From assembly GCA_033980235.1 (NCBI GenBank), contig CM067079.1, positions 29,325,647 to 29,389,646 on the forward strand: a stretch of DNA of 64,000 bases, read 5' to 3'. The translations under genes were made by a program, and so were the position numbers. Below, piece after piece: positions 43,601 to 53,100 of the stretch; positions within the stretch are counted from its first letter, which is position 1; the number at the start of each line of letters is the position of its first letter. Under the pieces are notes generated by a model, which made no database searches, was not told the origin of the DNA, and was given only the letters and a program-made list of their open reading frames with translations. Source of the DNA: Diadema setosum. Taxonomy: Eukaryota > Echinodermata > Echinoidea > Diadematoida > Diadematidae.

Positions 43601-45291
43601 TTGTTCTCATTGCCTTCGAATTTTTTTCGGAGGAATCTTCAATCTTTCGGTGACGTAATTGCAAGTTGACGGACGAAACCTTGGCTAGTATATTTCTCTC
43701 TGAACTCAGTCAGTAGGCGTACGTAGTAGAGCATTATGAGAACAAGAACAAGACCATTTTGAGAACAATTATGAGAACAAGAGGATTATACAAACGAAAA
43801 AGACATGAAAATTCTTATAATTATGAATATTAATCTTTTAATACAGGGCCGGCGGAGCGTTAAAAAAAAAAGAGAAAAAGTCTTCAGCCCAAAACCATAA
43901 CCTTACCGCGCTTACACACTTCAAGATCTCTATCTATTTCTTTTTAGTGCCACTTACGTACTTCCGGGTAAAAAAAAAAAAAAAAATGTGTGTGGGGGGG
44001 GGGGGGGGGGTAAAGTGATGACACCTTATGTATTCCTTTGTATGGTGCACAAAAGTGGGGGGGGGGGGGGACGAGCCCCCTGCCCCCCCCCCCCCCCCCC
44101 CCCTCCGCCGGCCATGTGATATCACTGTAATCATCACTAGATAGCCATGCGGCAACCACTGAAACCAAGCCTATAACATAGTTCACTTCTCCTAAACCTG
44201 TAGAAACTCGTTGATCAAAGATCAATTATCATAATTATCACGTGACGCCATGTGTTGGCTCTAAAATCACGTGACTGTATTAAACCAACAGGTGACATGG
44301 CAAGAGAGGCGGTAGCAGCAGGCGCAGATGCCATCCTCGTGTCAGCCCACGGAGCGAGGCAACTCGATGGAGTCATTACCCCGGTGAGTTGCCGCATTGA
44401 AAATGCCTGTTGAATTGTATTGATTAATGATACCCCGATGAACATCACTTCTGTGGTCAAATGGATATGCTAATGAACACTAACTTGTTTTGATTCATAA
44501 TACCTTGATCATCACTTTTAATAGGTAGCCGAAAGAATATCTAAATAAGTGCCATATGTTCCATAATGATATTTCTATTACTATGTTGTTCATACAGAAC
44601 ACTCCCGTTATAACAAAAAAGGTAATAAACGAAATTCCGGTTATAACGAAGTAGAAATTCAGGCTGCAACATTTCTCCGCTCTTTGTTTGTTTGTTTTTT
44701 TAAAGTGGTTTTTTTTTTCCGGTTATAACGAAATTTCGATATCACGAAAGAAAAATGCCGGTCCCGAGGACTCCGTTAGAACGGGAGTCCACGTGACTAT
44801 ATTACTGTGAAACGACCAGCCACCCCCCCCCCCCCCCAAAAAAAAAAAAAAAAAAAAATTGCTAAGTATGATATGCCTTCTGCGTTGTTTTTGTTGATTA
44901 TTATTACTAACACGGAAACGCGCAAGTTATGCATATTATGATTATGTCAATGCGCATGTAGGATTTAGTCACTGGGGCCCCTACCATGCCTACCTTGAAA
45001 AGCAAGATAGTTCCCTTAACTTTAAGAACAGGAAATATCTGTCATGTAATAGCGAACTTCATTTACTTGTTTTTAGCTGGATGCCCTACCTGAAGTTGTC
45101 GAGGCGGTGCGTGACACGAATACCGAGGTCTACCTCGACGGGGGGATTCGAACCGGGATGGACGCGTTTCGGGCCATCGCCCTCGGAGCCAGGGCGGTGT
45201 TCATCGGTCGGCCTCAGCTTTGGGGATTGGCCAGTGGGGTATGTCACGTGACCGGAAATCAAAACAAACAAGGACAACTCGAGAATGAAGG

Positions 45292-45327
<36 letters not shown>

Positions 45328-45633
45328 TTGTTTTTTTGTAAAATGTTTTAATGCAAAATTTTTACAAGTTTGATTTTTTTTAATTTAAAAATTTAAAAGT
45401 AAGTCCACCATCAGATAGAGCAAAATTTAACCTTTCCAGTAATACCTCACTTGTGTCATAACAAGGAATATCCTAGAAGTTATGATTAAAAATATCCTAT
45501 ATTTTCTTATTATTCTCTTTGTTTTTAGCAGCTTTAAGTACTTAACAATTAGAAGAGAGTTTGCTCAATTTGAGGTAAAACTCTTCATAATATATCATTT
45601 TGTTGTTATTATTATTATCATTATTAATATTAC

Positions 45634-45677
<44 letters not shown>

Positions 45678-47699
45678 CTCATTCAATTGGTAAAGTCACA
45701 AGTCATTATTTCCAAAAAGGATGTCTTCAGTATGGCAAACACTTCTACTATTGACCAGATAATATAATATCGTAACTAAGATGTTTTGCAGCTTGACGCT
45801 GAACTTCATCATAAAATGCTGAAGAGTACCTCAAACTGCGTGTGTATAGGTATTCTCGGGAACATCGTTAGTAGATATGAACTTTTCGTAGTCTGATCTT
45901 TAAGTCGTAAGTCACTCTGTTTTAATATTGTCATAAAGACAATTGCACACTTCGAGAGCAGGTTTTAAGAAACGTCCGATTCTCACTGAATTAATGCATA
46001 CAATATTCAACAATCAAAAACAGAGCATCTATAAAACTGCAATTTTTCACAATTTCAATTTAGAATGTTTTTTCACATTCGACCGCATTTTTTTTTATTG
46101 CGCAAACACTTACGTTTAGACACAAATCAAATACAGTTTGTTAAGATAAAGCAATCTGCAACGACTTCACTAAAGATATGGTTGAAATTACATTCTGTCC
46201 ATTGTAACTACGAAAGAAACATTTTCTTCGTATTTTGAAAAGTTTGTACTTATTTTGAACAGCGACATACGGTGCACATGACTTTTTTTCCTCACTGATT
46301 CAACATGATTATTCATTATTTGTTTGCTTTTCTTTCCTTTGTGCACATTTATTTAGGGCCAGCAAGGAGTAGAGGAAATCCTTGATATCATTAAAGATGA
46401 ATTTAGTAGAACCATGGCACTGACTGGTAAGAAAATCCTCGGCTGTATACGTAGACTGCGCTATTACTACATGTTTGTAGTACACACTTTAATAACTTTT
46501 TTGTTTATGTAAACCTCTGTAAATAGGCTGATTTCGTACTGCAAAAATAATCTTGATATGAGGTTCTCATATAATTATATAATGTTATCTTGTATGTCTA
46601 TATGGGTAAATTCCAGAGAGAACCTTCTAATCATTAAGTTGACAATCTTCAACAACTTTTGTTCATTGCAACTGATTGACAAATTGCCCTACATCGACGT
46701 GAATAAGCACTGAATTGATCAGTGTTTTAGTAGTAGCCATGATTAAAAAATCATGGCGTACATACACTTCGGGCGAAAGCTCGGTGGTCTAGTGGAGATG
46801 ACGCCTGTCCGGTGATCAGGAGGTCGTAGGTTCGAATCCTGCTCGAGTATGTACGCCCATGATTTTTTAATCATGGCTACTACTAAAACACTGATCAATT
46901 CAGTGCTTATTTACGTCGATGTAGGGCAATTTGTCAATCAGTTGCAATGAAAACATCTCGACGGAAGAATTTCATGAATTTGAATAACTTTTGTTCAGTT
47001 TTTAATTTCAACTTAATTTAGATTTAAGTTATTTGTCCTGTTATATCGTATACTTACCATGAATTTCATAAATGCACGCATAAATTCCCCAGGCATTAAG
47101 TAGATATGAAAGAAAAAAAACAAACAAACAATGAAATTCAATTTCATTTTAAACTTTTACGCGGGGGTAGAACGTCTGATCATAAGTCGACCAGTGATTT
47201 TCTAAAGAGGAAAGCGACATTTGAAAATAATTATATCCAACGAGTTTGCTATATAATGGACAAGTCAGACAGACTCTATGTTCAGTTCAATTTAATTTTT
47301 ATTTGATAAGTTGTTTTTTTTTTTCAATATAAAAATCAAGCCTATGTAATCTTTCATCGGACATGACTTTTAAAAGACAGTATGCAAGTTATAAGACGTA
47401 TGAGATTTTGTTAGTTGGAAATGTGGAGGTCATGAGAACAATCCTCTTTAACGTCCTTTCAGACAAGAAGAGAAATAAATAATAATATTTCTCCTCATGT
47501 GGCACACGGTCATGCATTTGTGTGTTAGTATCTAACGATATTCAAATATCACGTTGATAGAACATAATATTACTATTTTTTTTTTCTTCCAACAGGATGT
47601 GCCTCCATAAGTGATATACAGTCGTCGCTTTTGGTCTCGGAGTCGCAACTGAAAATCCAAACTCTAGGCGGTGGTGGAGGGGGGGGGGGGGGGGGGTAA
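30431..47699 (+). CDS. FMN-dependent 2-hydroxyacid oxidase (HAO / glycolate oxidase family), complete, 9 exons
   Basis: Oxidises 2-hydroxyacids such as glycolate to 2-oxoacids with release of H2O2; family members normally act in peroxisomes. Exons 30431-30600, 37050-37201, 39567-39737, 40617-40728, 42956-43128, 44292-44383, 45077-45238, 46357-46426, 47596-47699 give 1206 nt, 401 residues plus TAA, with consistent phases throughout. Expected residues: Tyr37 (WDYF), Tyr143 (WMQIY), Asp171 (VVTVD), Lys255 (VVVKG), His279 and Arg282 (SAHGARQ), then DGGIR and IGRP of the FMN phosphate site. Their spacing (22, 28 and 24 residues in three intervals) matches human HAO1. Oddities: Cys121 stands where HAO1 has Trp110, and the protein ends in about ten Gly, with no C-terminal SKL-like signal. 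The first ATG has a purine at -3; ATG at 30458 is also possible. HAO1 versus HAO2 orthology cannot be decided. Confidence 0.9.
30611..30992. mobile_element. Fold-back MITE family C, copy 2, at the HAO exon 1 donor
   Basis: Starts about 10 nt after the exon 1 donor. The core hairpin AGGATAATGAAAGGTGGG / CCTACCTTTTATTAGGATCA and the distal phrases ATTGAATTCCTC and GTTTGGTCTCAACC match family C at 27641 and 38238. Confidence 0.65.
31270..31312. repeat. GA microsatellite
   Basis: AGAGAGAG run in HAO intron 1; ordinary. Confidence 0.9.
31399..31562. mobile_element. Inverted-repeat fragment, possible Penelope-like element terminus
   Basis: The 35-bp segment around CCTCACAGTTTGATTTTTAT (from 31404) is matched in reverse complement at 31527-31562. 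The middle contains CTTGATAAAGGGC..GCCCGAAAGC, which resembles the degenerate hammerhead-type motif at Penelope-like element ends. No RT ORF is left. Confidence 0.4.
31564..31602. repeat. (TA)n microsatellite, target of the Tc1-like element
   Basis: Pure TA run into which the element at 31603 inserted; TA also follows its right end. Confidence 0.9.
32488..35871 (+). pseudogene. LINE polyprotein: signal-peptide-like start, 2A motif, APE endonuclease, reverse transcriptase; one internal stop
   Basis: One frame runs 1127 codons, broken only by TAA at 34930-34932. Residues 4-17 ([14 protein letters not shown]) form a hydrophobic signal-like stretch. Residues 71-78, DIEANPGP, fit the 2A ribosome-skipping consensus D-x-E-x-N-P-G-P. 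An APE-type endonuclease follows ([37 protein letters not shown]), then RT ([17 protein letters not shown], the catalytic Asp in [12 protein letters not shown] after the stop). The stop falls inside the RT motif GVPQG, in place of Gln, by a single change. APE-type LINEs with 2A motifs are known from sea urchin and other invertebrates. Everything else looks intact, so the copy is recent. Confidence 0.9.
32698..32721 (+). other. 2A (ribosome-skipping) coding motif in LINE ORF
   Basis: Encodes DIEANPGP, matching the 2A consensus at every defined position. In known 2A peptides the Gly-Pro bond is not formed, so the protein would separate after residue 77, releasing a 77-residue leader from the endonuclease-RT part. 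Confidence 0.85.
36601..36625. repeat. (TG)n/(TA)n microsatellite right of the Tc1 element
   Basis: Short TGTGTG/TATATA run next to the right TIR; the original microsatellite continues here. Confidence 0.8.
36626..36790 (-). mobile_element. Fragment resembling a Penelope-like element end
   Basis: On the minus strand, CTGAGGA, a hairpin (GACGAAT / ATTCGTC) and GAAA occur in order (36690-36717), as in hammerhead-type motifs of Penelope-like retroelements. Stems I and III are not convincing, so this is likely a relic. Family assignment tentative. Confidence 0.35.
37050..37201 (+). CDS. HAO exon 2
   Basis: Acceptor catag, donor gtaatg. It reads (R)[15 protein letters not shown] and [18 protein letters not shown], the first strand of the barrel and the FMN-binding PxA segment. 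Separated from exon 1 by 6.4 kb of nested transposons. Confidence 0.9.
37330..37665. repeat. Cluster of CACAGTGTGAA motifs
   Basis: About ten copies of CACAGTGTG(AA) and close variants on both strands in ~330 bp, with irregular spacing, starting 130 bp after HAO exon 2. No fixed period, so not a simple tandem repeat. Confidence 0.6.
37880..38202. mobile_element. MITE family B, copy 2 (without insertion)
   Basis: Starts GGAGCTTTAGATTTGCGG and ends GTCCCCGTCGCGAAAATCTA / AAGCTCCCT. Shares CTGCGTCGTGTT, CGCATGC and the right end with 26503-26962. Confidence 0.75.
38238..38567. mobile_element. Fold-back MITE family C, copy 3
   Basis: GATGGTATACTTTTGGTTGA at the left and TCGACCAAAAACTATACCATC at the right are inverted. 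Interior phrases (TCATCGAATAAGC, CCTTTTATTAGAG) match copies at 27641 and 30611. Confidence 0.75.
38625..39042 (-). mobile_element. 5'-truncated LINE fragment (RT C-terminus and 3' UTR)
   Basis: On the minus strand an open frame reads [20 protein letters not shown] and later [19 protein letters not shown], the typical end of many LINE ORF2 proteins, and stops at TAG near 38764. The 3' UTR then ends at an (AAG)n tail at about 38626-38645. A different family from the LINE at 32107. Confidence 0.75.
39274..39442. mobile_element. Fold-back element with GGGGGGCATTTCATGAA ends and CCAAT core, copy 2
   Basis: A nearly perfect hairpin: both arms carry GGCATTTCATGAAGGAACTT, then GTCGGATAAAAT and TCCGACAAGTT. 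The apex holds CTGATTGGCTG (39357-39367). Confidence 0.85.
39567..39737 (+). CDS. HAO exon 3
   Basis: Acceptor tgcag, donor gtgcgt. It reads [18 protein letters not shown] and [18 protein letters not shown]. The WMQIY Tyr is kept; the Trp of the SSWATS motif is Cys here. Confidence 0.9.
39765..39855. repeat. TTC/CTT microsatellite after HAO exon 3
   Basis: Pyrimidine triplet runs just inside intron 3; ordinary. Confidence 0.85.
40264..40340. repeat. (AATTC)n pentanucleotide repeat
   Basis: About 14 near-perfect AATTC units in HAO intron 3. Confidence 0.95.
40617..40728 (+). CDS. HAO exon 4
   Basis: Acceptor aacag, donor gtgagt. It reads (A)[16 protein letters not shown], with the catalytic-site Asp and RxxDxRN, then a divergent loop 4 region. 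Confidence 0.9.
40935..41640. mobile_element. GTACCGTACC MITE interrupted by a second fold-back element
   Basis: GTACCGTACC-type ends recur inverted (GGTACGGTACG near 41577), and GAGCGCTCGAACGC occurs three times. Inside, about 40961-41260, an element with ends AGAGACTCCAACC and GTTGGAGTCTCT is inserted. Boundaries approximate. Confidence 0.5.
41850..42075 (+). mobile_element. tRNA-derived SINE in HAO intron 4
   Basis: Pol III box A-like CATAGTGGTTAAGACTC (41865) and box B-like GAGTTCGAAATCC (41904) are spaced as in a tRNA. A unique tail with GTGTATGAATGGCTACCTG follows, a common tail phrase of invertebrate SINEs. No good cloverleaf, so not a tRNA gene. Confidence 0.65.
42168..42663. mobile_element. 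Interspersed element with CCTCCGCCAAG / CTTGGCGGAGG ends
   Basis: Starts ACCTCCGCCAAGGGAGGAGG, then TTTGTCCGTGTGCAAAATAA and ACGGATTGGGATGAAACTTG, and ends CTTGGCGGAGGTCTGCGC. About 500 bp, in HAO intron 4, ~290 bp before exon 5. A plus-strand ORF (42377-42736) lies inside but looks accidental. Confidence 0.7.
42956..43128 (+). CDS. HAO exon 5
   Basis: Acceptor ttcag, donor gtgaat. It contains [20 protein letters not shown], with the Lys that contacts flavin N1. Its start completes a split Tyr codon. Confidence 0.9.
43849..44112. mobile_element. GGCCGGCGGAG fold-back element with homopolymer runs
   Basis: AGGGCCGGCGGAG at the left and CTCCGCCGGCC at the right are inverted; the inside has long A, G and C runs (43971-44103) that may be misassembled. 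Confidence 0.6.
44292..44383 (+). CDS. HAO exon 6: active-site His
   Basis: Acceptor aacag, donor gtgagt. It encodes [20 protein letters not shown], then [11 protein letters not shown], with the catalytic base His and substrate-binding Arg. Confidence 0.95.
44595..44797. mobile_element. pogo/Tigger-like MITE family E, copy 2
   Basis: ACACTCCCGTTATAAC at the left, GAACGGGAGTCCACGTG at the right, with CGGTTATAACGAA phrases inside. Located in HAO intron 6. Confidence 0.6.
45077..45238 (+). CDS. HAO exon 7: FMN phosphate site
   Basis: Acceptor tttag, donor gtatgt, 54 codons: [13 protein letters not shown] ... [14 protein letters not shown] ... [15 protein letters not shown]. Confidence 0.95.
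45293..45325. repeat. (TA)n microsatellite
   Basis: TATATA run in HAO intron 7. Confidence 0.95.
45605..45675. repeat. (ATT)n microsatellite
   Basis: ATT triplet run in HAO intron 7; the poly-Ile ORF is an artefact. Confidence 0.95.
46357..46426 (+). CDS. HAO exon 8
   Basis: Acceptor tttag, donor gtaaga. It reads [20 protein letters not shown] and ALT, the C-terminal helix of the barrel. Confidence 0.92.
46663..46950. repeat. Near-perfect long palindrome with a tRNA-like loop
   Basis: Arms 46663-46765 and 46847-46950 (~103 bp) are reverse complements with about three differences. The ~80-bp spacer is the tRNA-like sequence at 46778-46849. In HAO intron 8. No ORF. The 12-mer AACTTTTGTTCA occurs near 46654 and again near 46987, outside the two arms. 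Confidence 0.9.
46778..46849 (+). ncRNA. tRNA-like cloverleaf inside the palindrome
   Basis: A 72-nt cloverleaf can be drawn. Acceptor AGCTCGG/TCGAGTA pairs 6 of 7. Box A is TGGTCTAGTGG, D stem GGTC/GAC, anticodon stem CCTGT/TCAGG (4 of 5), anticodon loop CCGGTGA, and T arm GTAGG-TTCGAAT-CCTGC fully paired, with box B GGTTCGAATCC. C at position 33 and the imperfect stems argue against a working decoding tRNA; a SINE-type Pol III head is more likely. Confidence 0.6.
47596..47699 (+). CDS. HAO exon 9: polyglycine C-terminus
   Basis: Acceptor aacag. It reads (G)[18 protein letters not shown], then KIQTL and a run of Gly codons from a G homopolymer, with TAA at 47697-47699. The true length of the homopolymer decides the C-terminus. 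Confidence 0.7.
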
Positions 47700-47771
47700 A
47701 TTAACACCTTTGAATGAAAAATGTATAAATGATGGTATATGATGGCATATAAACACACATTCAAAAGTATT

Positions 47772-47777
47772 AATAAA
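47772..47777 (+). terminator. Candidate polyadenylation signal of HAO
   Basis: AATAAA 73 nt after the stop codon. Others follow near 48078, so this is only the first candidate. Confidence 0.4.
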
Positions 47778-48819
47778 TCTAAATCTTTCAGTCTGTGTCC
47801 GCATGTAACATTATTTGGACAGTGATACAAACACAAACGCACGACATTTGTGCTAGATAGAGAAAATAATCATAATCATTACCCCTGTTAATGAAGCAGA
47901 TGCAATTCCGTTGCAGTTTATAAAATACAGACATTAAAGTGCAGATGACCGTATAAAGCAAAACGTCTATAGTTTTTTCTTTCTATGAGACAGCCGCATA
48001 CAACATGGCAGAAATTAATTTGGTATATGTAAACACTGTATATATTACAGTATAAATAGATTAATTTGGTTATATGAATAAATACAATGTACATACTCTA
48101 AGGCATATAAATATCTTGTATAACTGTTATACTGCCTCTGCAATGATGATAAAATACAGTTAGAAATAGTGAAAGAGGAGTACTTTCTCAAGAGCGGTTG
48201 CCCGGTTTATATTTTGTCTGTTTGTTTGTTTGTTTGTTTGTCTAATAATGTTTCTTCACCCACCCGGTGACAGTAATGTGTATAAGGTTATGTCCAAGGT
48301 GGGGACCAAGCAGTGCTCAGGTATCATAATCAGAATGATTATGACAAAATTATCTCAAGGAAATAGTGCTTACAACTAAAGATGCTACGTGTGCACGTTA
48401 TTATAGTCATCATCAATATCAATATCAATATCATCGAATCAATCTCCTCTTTGAATATTCTTACCTATTTGAGAAGCCATTTCTTTCCCCTCCCTTTTCA
48501 AGTTGACATGCATGTTTACCGCAGTATGAAATTAACGAGTTGCAGTTCTATGATCAATGCATAAAAACATTATCATGTAAGGTAAAAATTTAAACTGTCT
48601 TGACATAATATAGAATTGTAGAAGGCACAGTATCAGCGTGAAATGATAGCTGAAAATTCAATGTCATTCTGATAGAGCGAAGTTATAAATGCGAATAGCG
48701 AGCATCAACGAGCATACTCTCTTGAAGAATTTAGTCATCTATCCAAACGAAACTTAATTTAATGTCTTGCCAATCGTTTGAAATTGTCATCTCCCATTGT
48801 CAAGACGTGTAGACCTATT

Positions 48820-48880
48820 GGATAATCATGCGATATGGCGGAGGAATATCAGTTGCCATGGCGACGGATTTCTAATTTTA
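48820..48880. mobile_element. Fragment of the CCTCCGCC/GGCGGAGG element (right end)
   Basis: CTATTGGATAATCATGCGAT, ATGGCGGAGGAATATCAG and TTGCCATGGCGAC match the right end of 8963-10305. Confidence 0.6.
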
Positions 48881-49940
48881 CCTATTTTTATTATTCCTTA
48901 TTTTTAAAATGCATTATGTCACTATGTGAGATATACATGATATGCAAGTAAACTGAAATTGCAGAAGATGGAAGTTACAGGAAAGCTGTATTTCTCAATA
49001 GCTCAGGTATCTGAATGTTGTATGGAATGCTATCTTATCAGATACGGGTATTCCAAATTCTTATGTAAGCTCGCATTAGGCCTATACAGCAATTTTGAAC
49101 TTCTAGTGGTACAGTTGTAATATGTTGTGGCCAGTCACTTGTTTAATGTTTTAAGTTTGTTTCTTTTCTCAGAATGTATATAATCTATAGGTCTGTGTGA
49201 TGACGTGGTTCTCAGTTATTTTCTCTTTAAGTTTAACTGCCATGTATTTTTTTTCTTTTGCATATGGAAAATGAAATACAGTGTATATTATATCTTTGTT
49301 TGGGCTTAAAGTATCAATAAGGATTTCATATTGCTGATTTACGTAATTTGTTTCATTGATTACTCTCTTAATTTTCACTTTTCAATTCTGTGATTTTTAT
49401 ATTTCATATTCATCAAAATTAGTATCCTACAATTTTGGACACACCATCTCCCCCTTTTCCCGTCTATACTGCAAAGCTAACTTGATAACATCGCATTCTC
49501 ACTCAATATCGAATATACATGTACTTGTTTTGCAGTTCAAATGTTATATGTATAATGTTATTTAGCCATTTTATTTTATTTTTTTTTTTTGATATACTAA
49601 TATATACTGTGTGCATTCTTTGTGAAATCATTTGTAATTCAGCCTCGGGCTGCAATGGATGATTCCACTGGATGAAATAAAGATACAGTGAAAACTCGAT
49701 ATACAGAGATCTGAAATAACAAACTAATTTCTCCAGTCCCAATGAATTTATTCCCTTTGTTTTGTATTGTTTATTGATTACTGATATAACAACATGTCAA
49801 ATATGTCCCAAGGATTTTGTAATACTGAGTTTCTACTGTACCATTAATCAGCTCAAATGTCTTTCCAATTCTCAGTTTGTCACAGCGTGATAGTACATCC
49901 GAACTTACTTATTTGTCGCGATTAGAATGTTTGGGAACAG

Positions 49941-49975
<35 letters not shown>

Positions 49976-50037
49976 GGGGGGGGAGGTAACCCTCTTCAGG
50001 ACATGAACTGCTTTTGTGCACACACTTCTCACAACCA

Positions 50038-50196
50038 GGGCCCCATTTCATAAAAAGTTGATATGATAGCAACTCTTGCTGGAATGGCAATTGTCATGGT
50101 AATGACAAGAATGCAGCTTCCTGATTGGCTGTTTCTATGGGAAGTTGTCATTCCAGCAAGAGTTGACATCCTAACATCTTTTATGAAACGGGGCCC
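50038..50196. mobile_element. GGGCCCC fold-back element with CCAAT core, copy 3
   Basis: GGGCCCCATTTCATAAAAAG is matched inversely by TTTTATGAAACGGGGCCC, and CTCTTGCTGGAATG by CATTCCAGCAAGAG. The apex holds CTGATTGGCTG (50121-50131). Confidence 0.85.
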
Positions 50197-53100
50197 ACAA
50201 TTTGGCTTCTTCCACACGAGATGAAAATGATAAAGCAACAAGAATTAAATCACAGCATCTAGGAAAGGTTTCACGTCTGATCCTGGACATTTCATCAGCT
50301 TGTGTGACAAACATTACATCCAGATGCAGTGATTTGATTCTTGTTTCTCTATGAAATCTTACACGGATGAATCAGAACCTTCAATAATTGAGATGAAAAT
50401 CAACAAATACAGAAACAACCAGTGACAACAGTTCAATTATTTGTATAAGTACATTTTCTTTTGACCACAGTCAAGTACAGATTATTTTTGTTTTCTTGTG
50501 AATACATCAGAAGTAATACACTTGGTACTCTTGTTAAATCTGGCTTCTCTATTATATTATTCCTCATGAGCCGACTTCCTAATTACACATTTTATTCCAT
50601 TATTTCAAGCTGTCATAAACACTATAAGGTGAATACGGAAGTACTTAGCAAATTCCTGTCAAGAATGTCTATATCAAGATTAGATTAAGTAGTTCAAAAT
50701 TCCAGATACATGTATCTGTAAGACCCGGTTATGATAAATACATCTAAATTACAATGACACTATCAAATTTTTCACATCTATGAAATTCCAGGCATGTTAC
50801 ACTTGTGTCCCTTTTATGACTCTATTCAAATTTATCATTTATTCCAAAATGGAATACCCTTCACCAACACTTTACAGAACTAATGAATACAAATGAACTG
50901 TATAATTCTTGAAATACTAGGAATCATGATCCAAAAATTTTAAGAGCAGTTGAATACATGCATGTATGCATATGTTTCTCAATCCTCTTGACACATAGCC
51001 ATTCAGTTTTGTGAATCTCAGGATCAAAAGCACATGAATGGCTGTTGAAAGACAAAAAGTAGTGCACAGTTACATAAATCTGTATAATTTTGGATCATTA
51101 ATTTGCCCATACATGTTGGCTCCAATTCATGAATCAATAACTCTATGATCTGATTGACTATATTCTCAAAATTATATTCCTTTCTAGACCAATTACAAGC
51201 CTTCATCATACCACATCCATGACAAGTACAAATATATAAATACATCCAGCGCAAAGGCACAAATAACTAAATGTACATGAAAGGAATGGTTAAAACTTCT
51301 TTATAAGTTATGATAACCTCATCAAGTAACAATACAGCAATGTATAGTGATTGAACAAATCTGGCATTCTGTGTAGACTATTGCATGTACATAATATTCT
51401 GTTTCATGTGCCATGCAGCTTATGAAGTTATGCCAAGTTTGCAAGGCCAACTTGGTCCCCGATATTGCCTCACGCATCCAAACCACACAAATCTTCAATT
51501 TGCTTTGGCATACCACCTAGCCACAGTATCACACTCAAATATTAAATGGCCACTACAAATGGCTGAGCAGTGTGATATCTATTCTGCCAGATATACAATC
51601 CTGTGACTTCTTCACAATAATTTCTGCAAAAATATACAAATTGACTGCTCCACGAAGAGATTTTCTCACTTCACTACAAAATCAAACCTGATCATCTTGT
51701 CAGATGTCATTAATTTACAGCAAGACTCAAGAACAGATTTGTACATATACAGTCCTGTGCTTCTTTGAAACAAGATCAAAGATGTCACATTTGTTTCGTA
51801 ATTTTGACAGCTGTCACAATGAGTGTTTGATTAAACTACAAGGATATACTGTATTGCATACAACCTGACTTTAGGAACATAACATGCACATCTAACCATG
51901 TTCCTGTTACGCAAACACTGAAATACTATTTCAATGAGAATTTCCCAGGTTTGTTTAACATATGATATACCTTTAAAACTAAATAACTGAAATGTATAAG
52001 GTAATGTAATCTAGAACCATGCAAAGATAATTGTTAAAGAAATAAACATGCATTAATTTGACTTATAGACATAACATCTGTCACAGTTTACCAAACATGA
52101 CTATGCTCTAAGCTTTTTTTAAAGACTAATTTGGCCATTTACTGCACTTTCATACGTGTATCATTATCTTTTATATATGTGTGCAAGGCCAGCATACTTG
52201 AACAATAAACGTCAGACAAATCTGCTAAAAATAAACTTTATGAAAAACCATAATGAGTACAGTATATTGCATTCCTTACATGTAATGAGAGATCAACGTA
52301 GACGTTTAGATTGTGTCATTATCAACTTCAGCCATTTCTTAATTGATTTACATTAATAAAAATGAGCTCAACAACTTTCAGTTTCGTGCCAAAATTAACG
52401 ACCCAAATTTCTGCCCCTGGTCAAAGACAAACACAGTAAAAGAATGAATTCACTTCCTAAATTGACTTCAGCCATAGTTTAAGTAGCAAGAATATCATGT
52501 CCTTTTCGTGAAGTGTTATATTTGAGTTACATCTTTATCTTTCTCACAATGAAAATGTCCCAGTACTGTCACATAAAAAAATAATCAAGAGAATGAAAAC
52601 AATTCAAACCTGAACTTAAAGAAAAACTCATACAAGCTCTTACCTTAAGACATGTGGCACAATATCAAATCTTTCTAAGGACAATATTGTGGTTGAAGAA
52701 ATAGAAATATTGTAGATGAAATATGCATATGCGTGTGACTTGGAAATAGCATATCTTGTAAATTTAATGGGTGAACATGTATGTAATCTATACCTTTGGA
52801 ATAGTCATACCAATAGATTACATCAACAAAGATTGGAATCCTGATAAGGTATGAATACAAATTGAACTGATCACAAATTTCAAACCAATCTACTCATCTA
52901 ACAATACTACTTCCTCTTGAGTCTCAAAAAGCAGAAGCAAAAGCTCCCTAGAAGAATTTCTATATGGAATGGGGAAAAAAATAATCTATAAGATATAAAC
53001 ATACTTTACATATGCTTGTAACCCCTCCCCCCTCCCCCCCCCCCCCCCAAAAAAAAAAAAAAGAAAAAGAAAAAAGAACAACACTTGTAGTCCATAGAAC

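Noticed and set aside
47573..47842. Minus-strand ORF opposite HAO exon 9
   Set aside because: Polyproline is the antisense of the G run; it is a shadow of the real exon.
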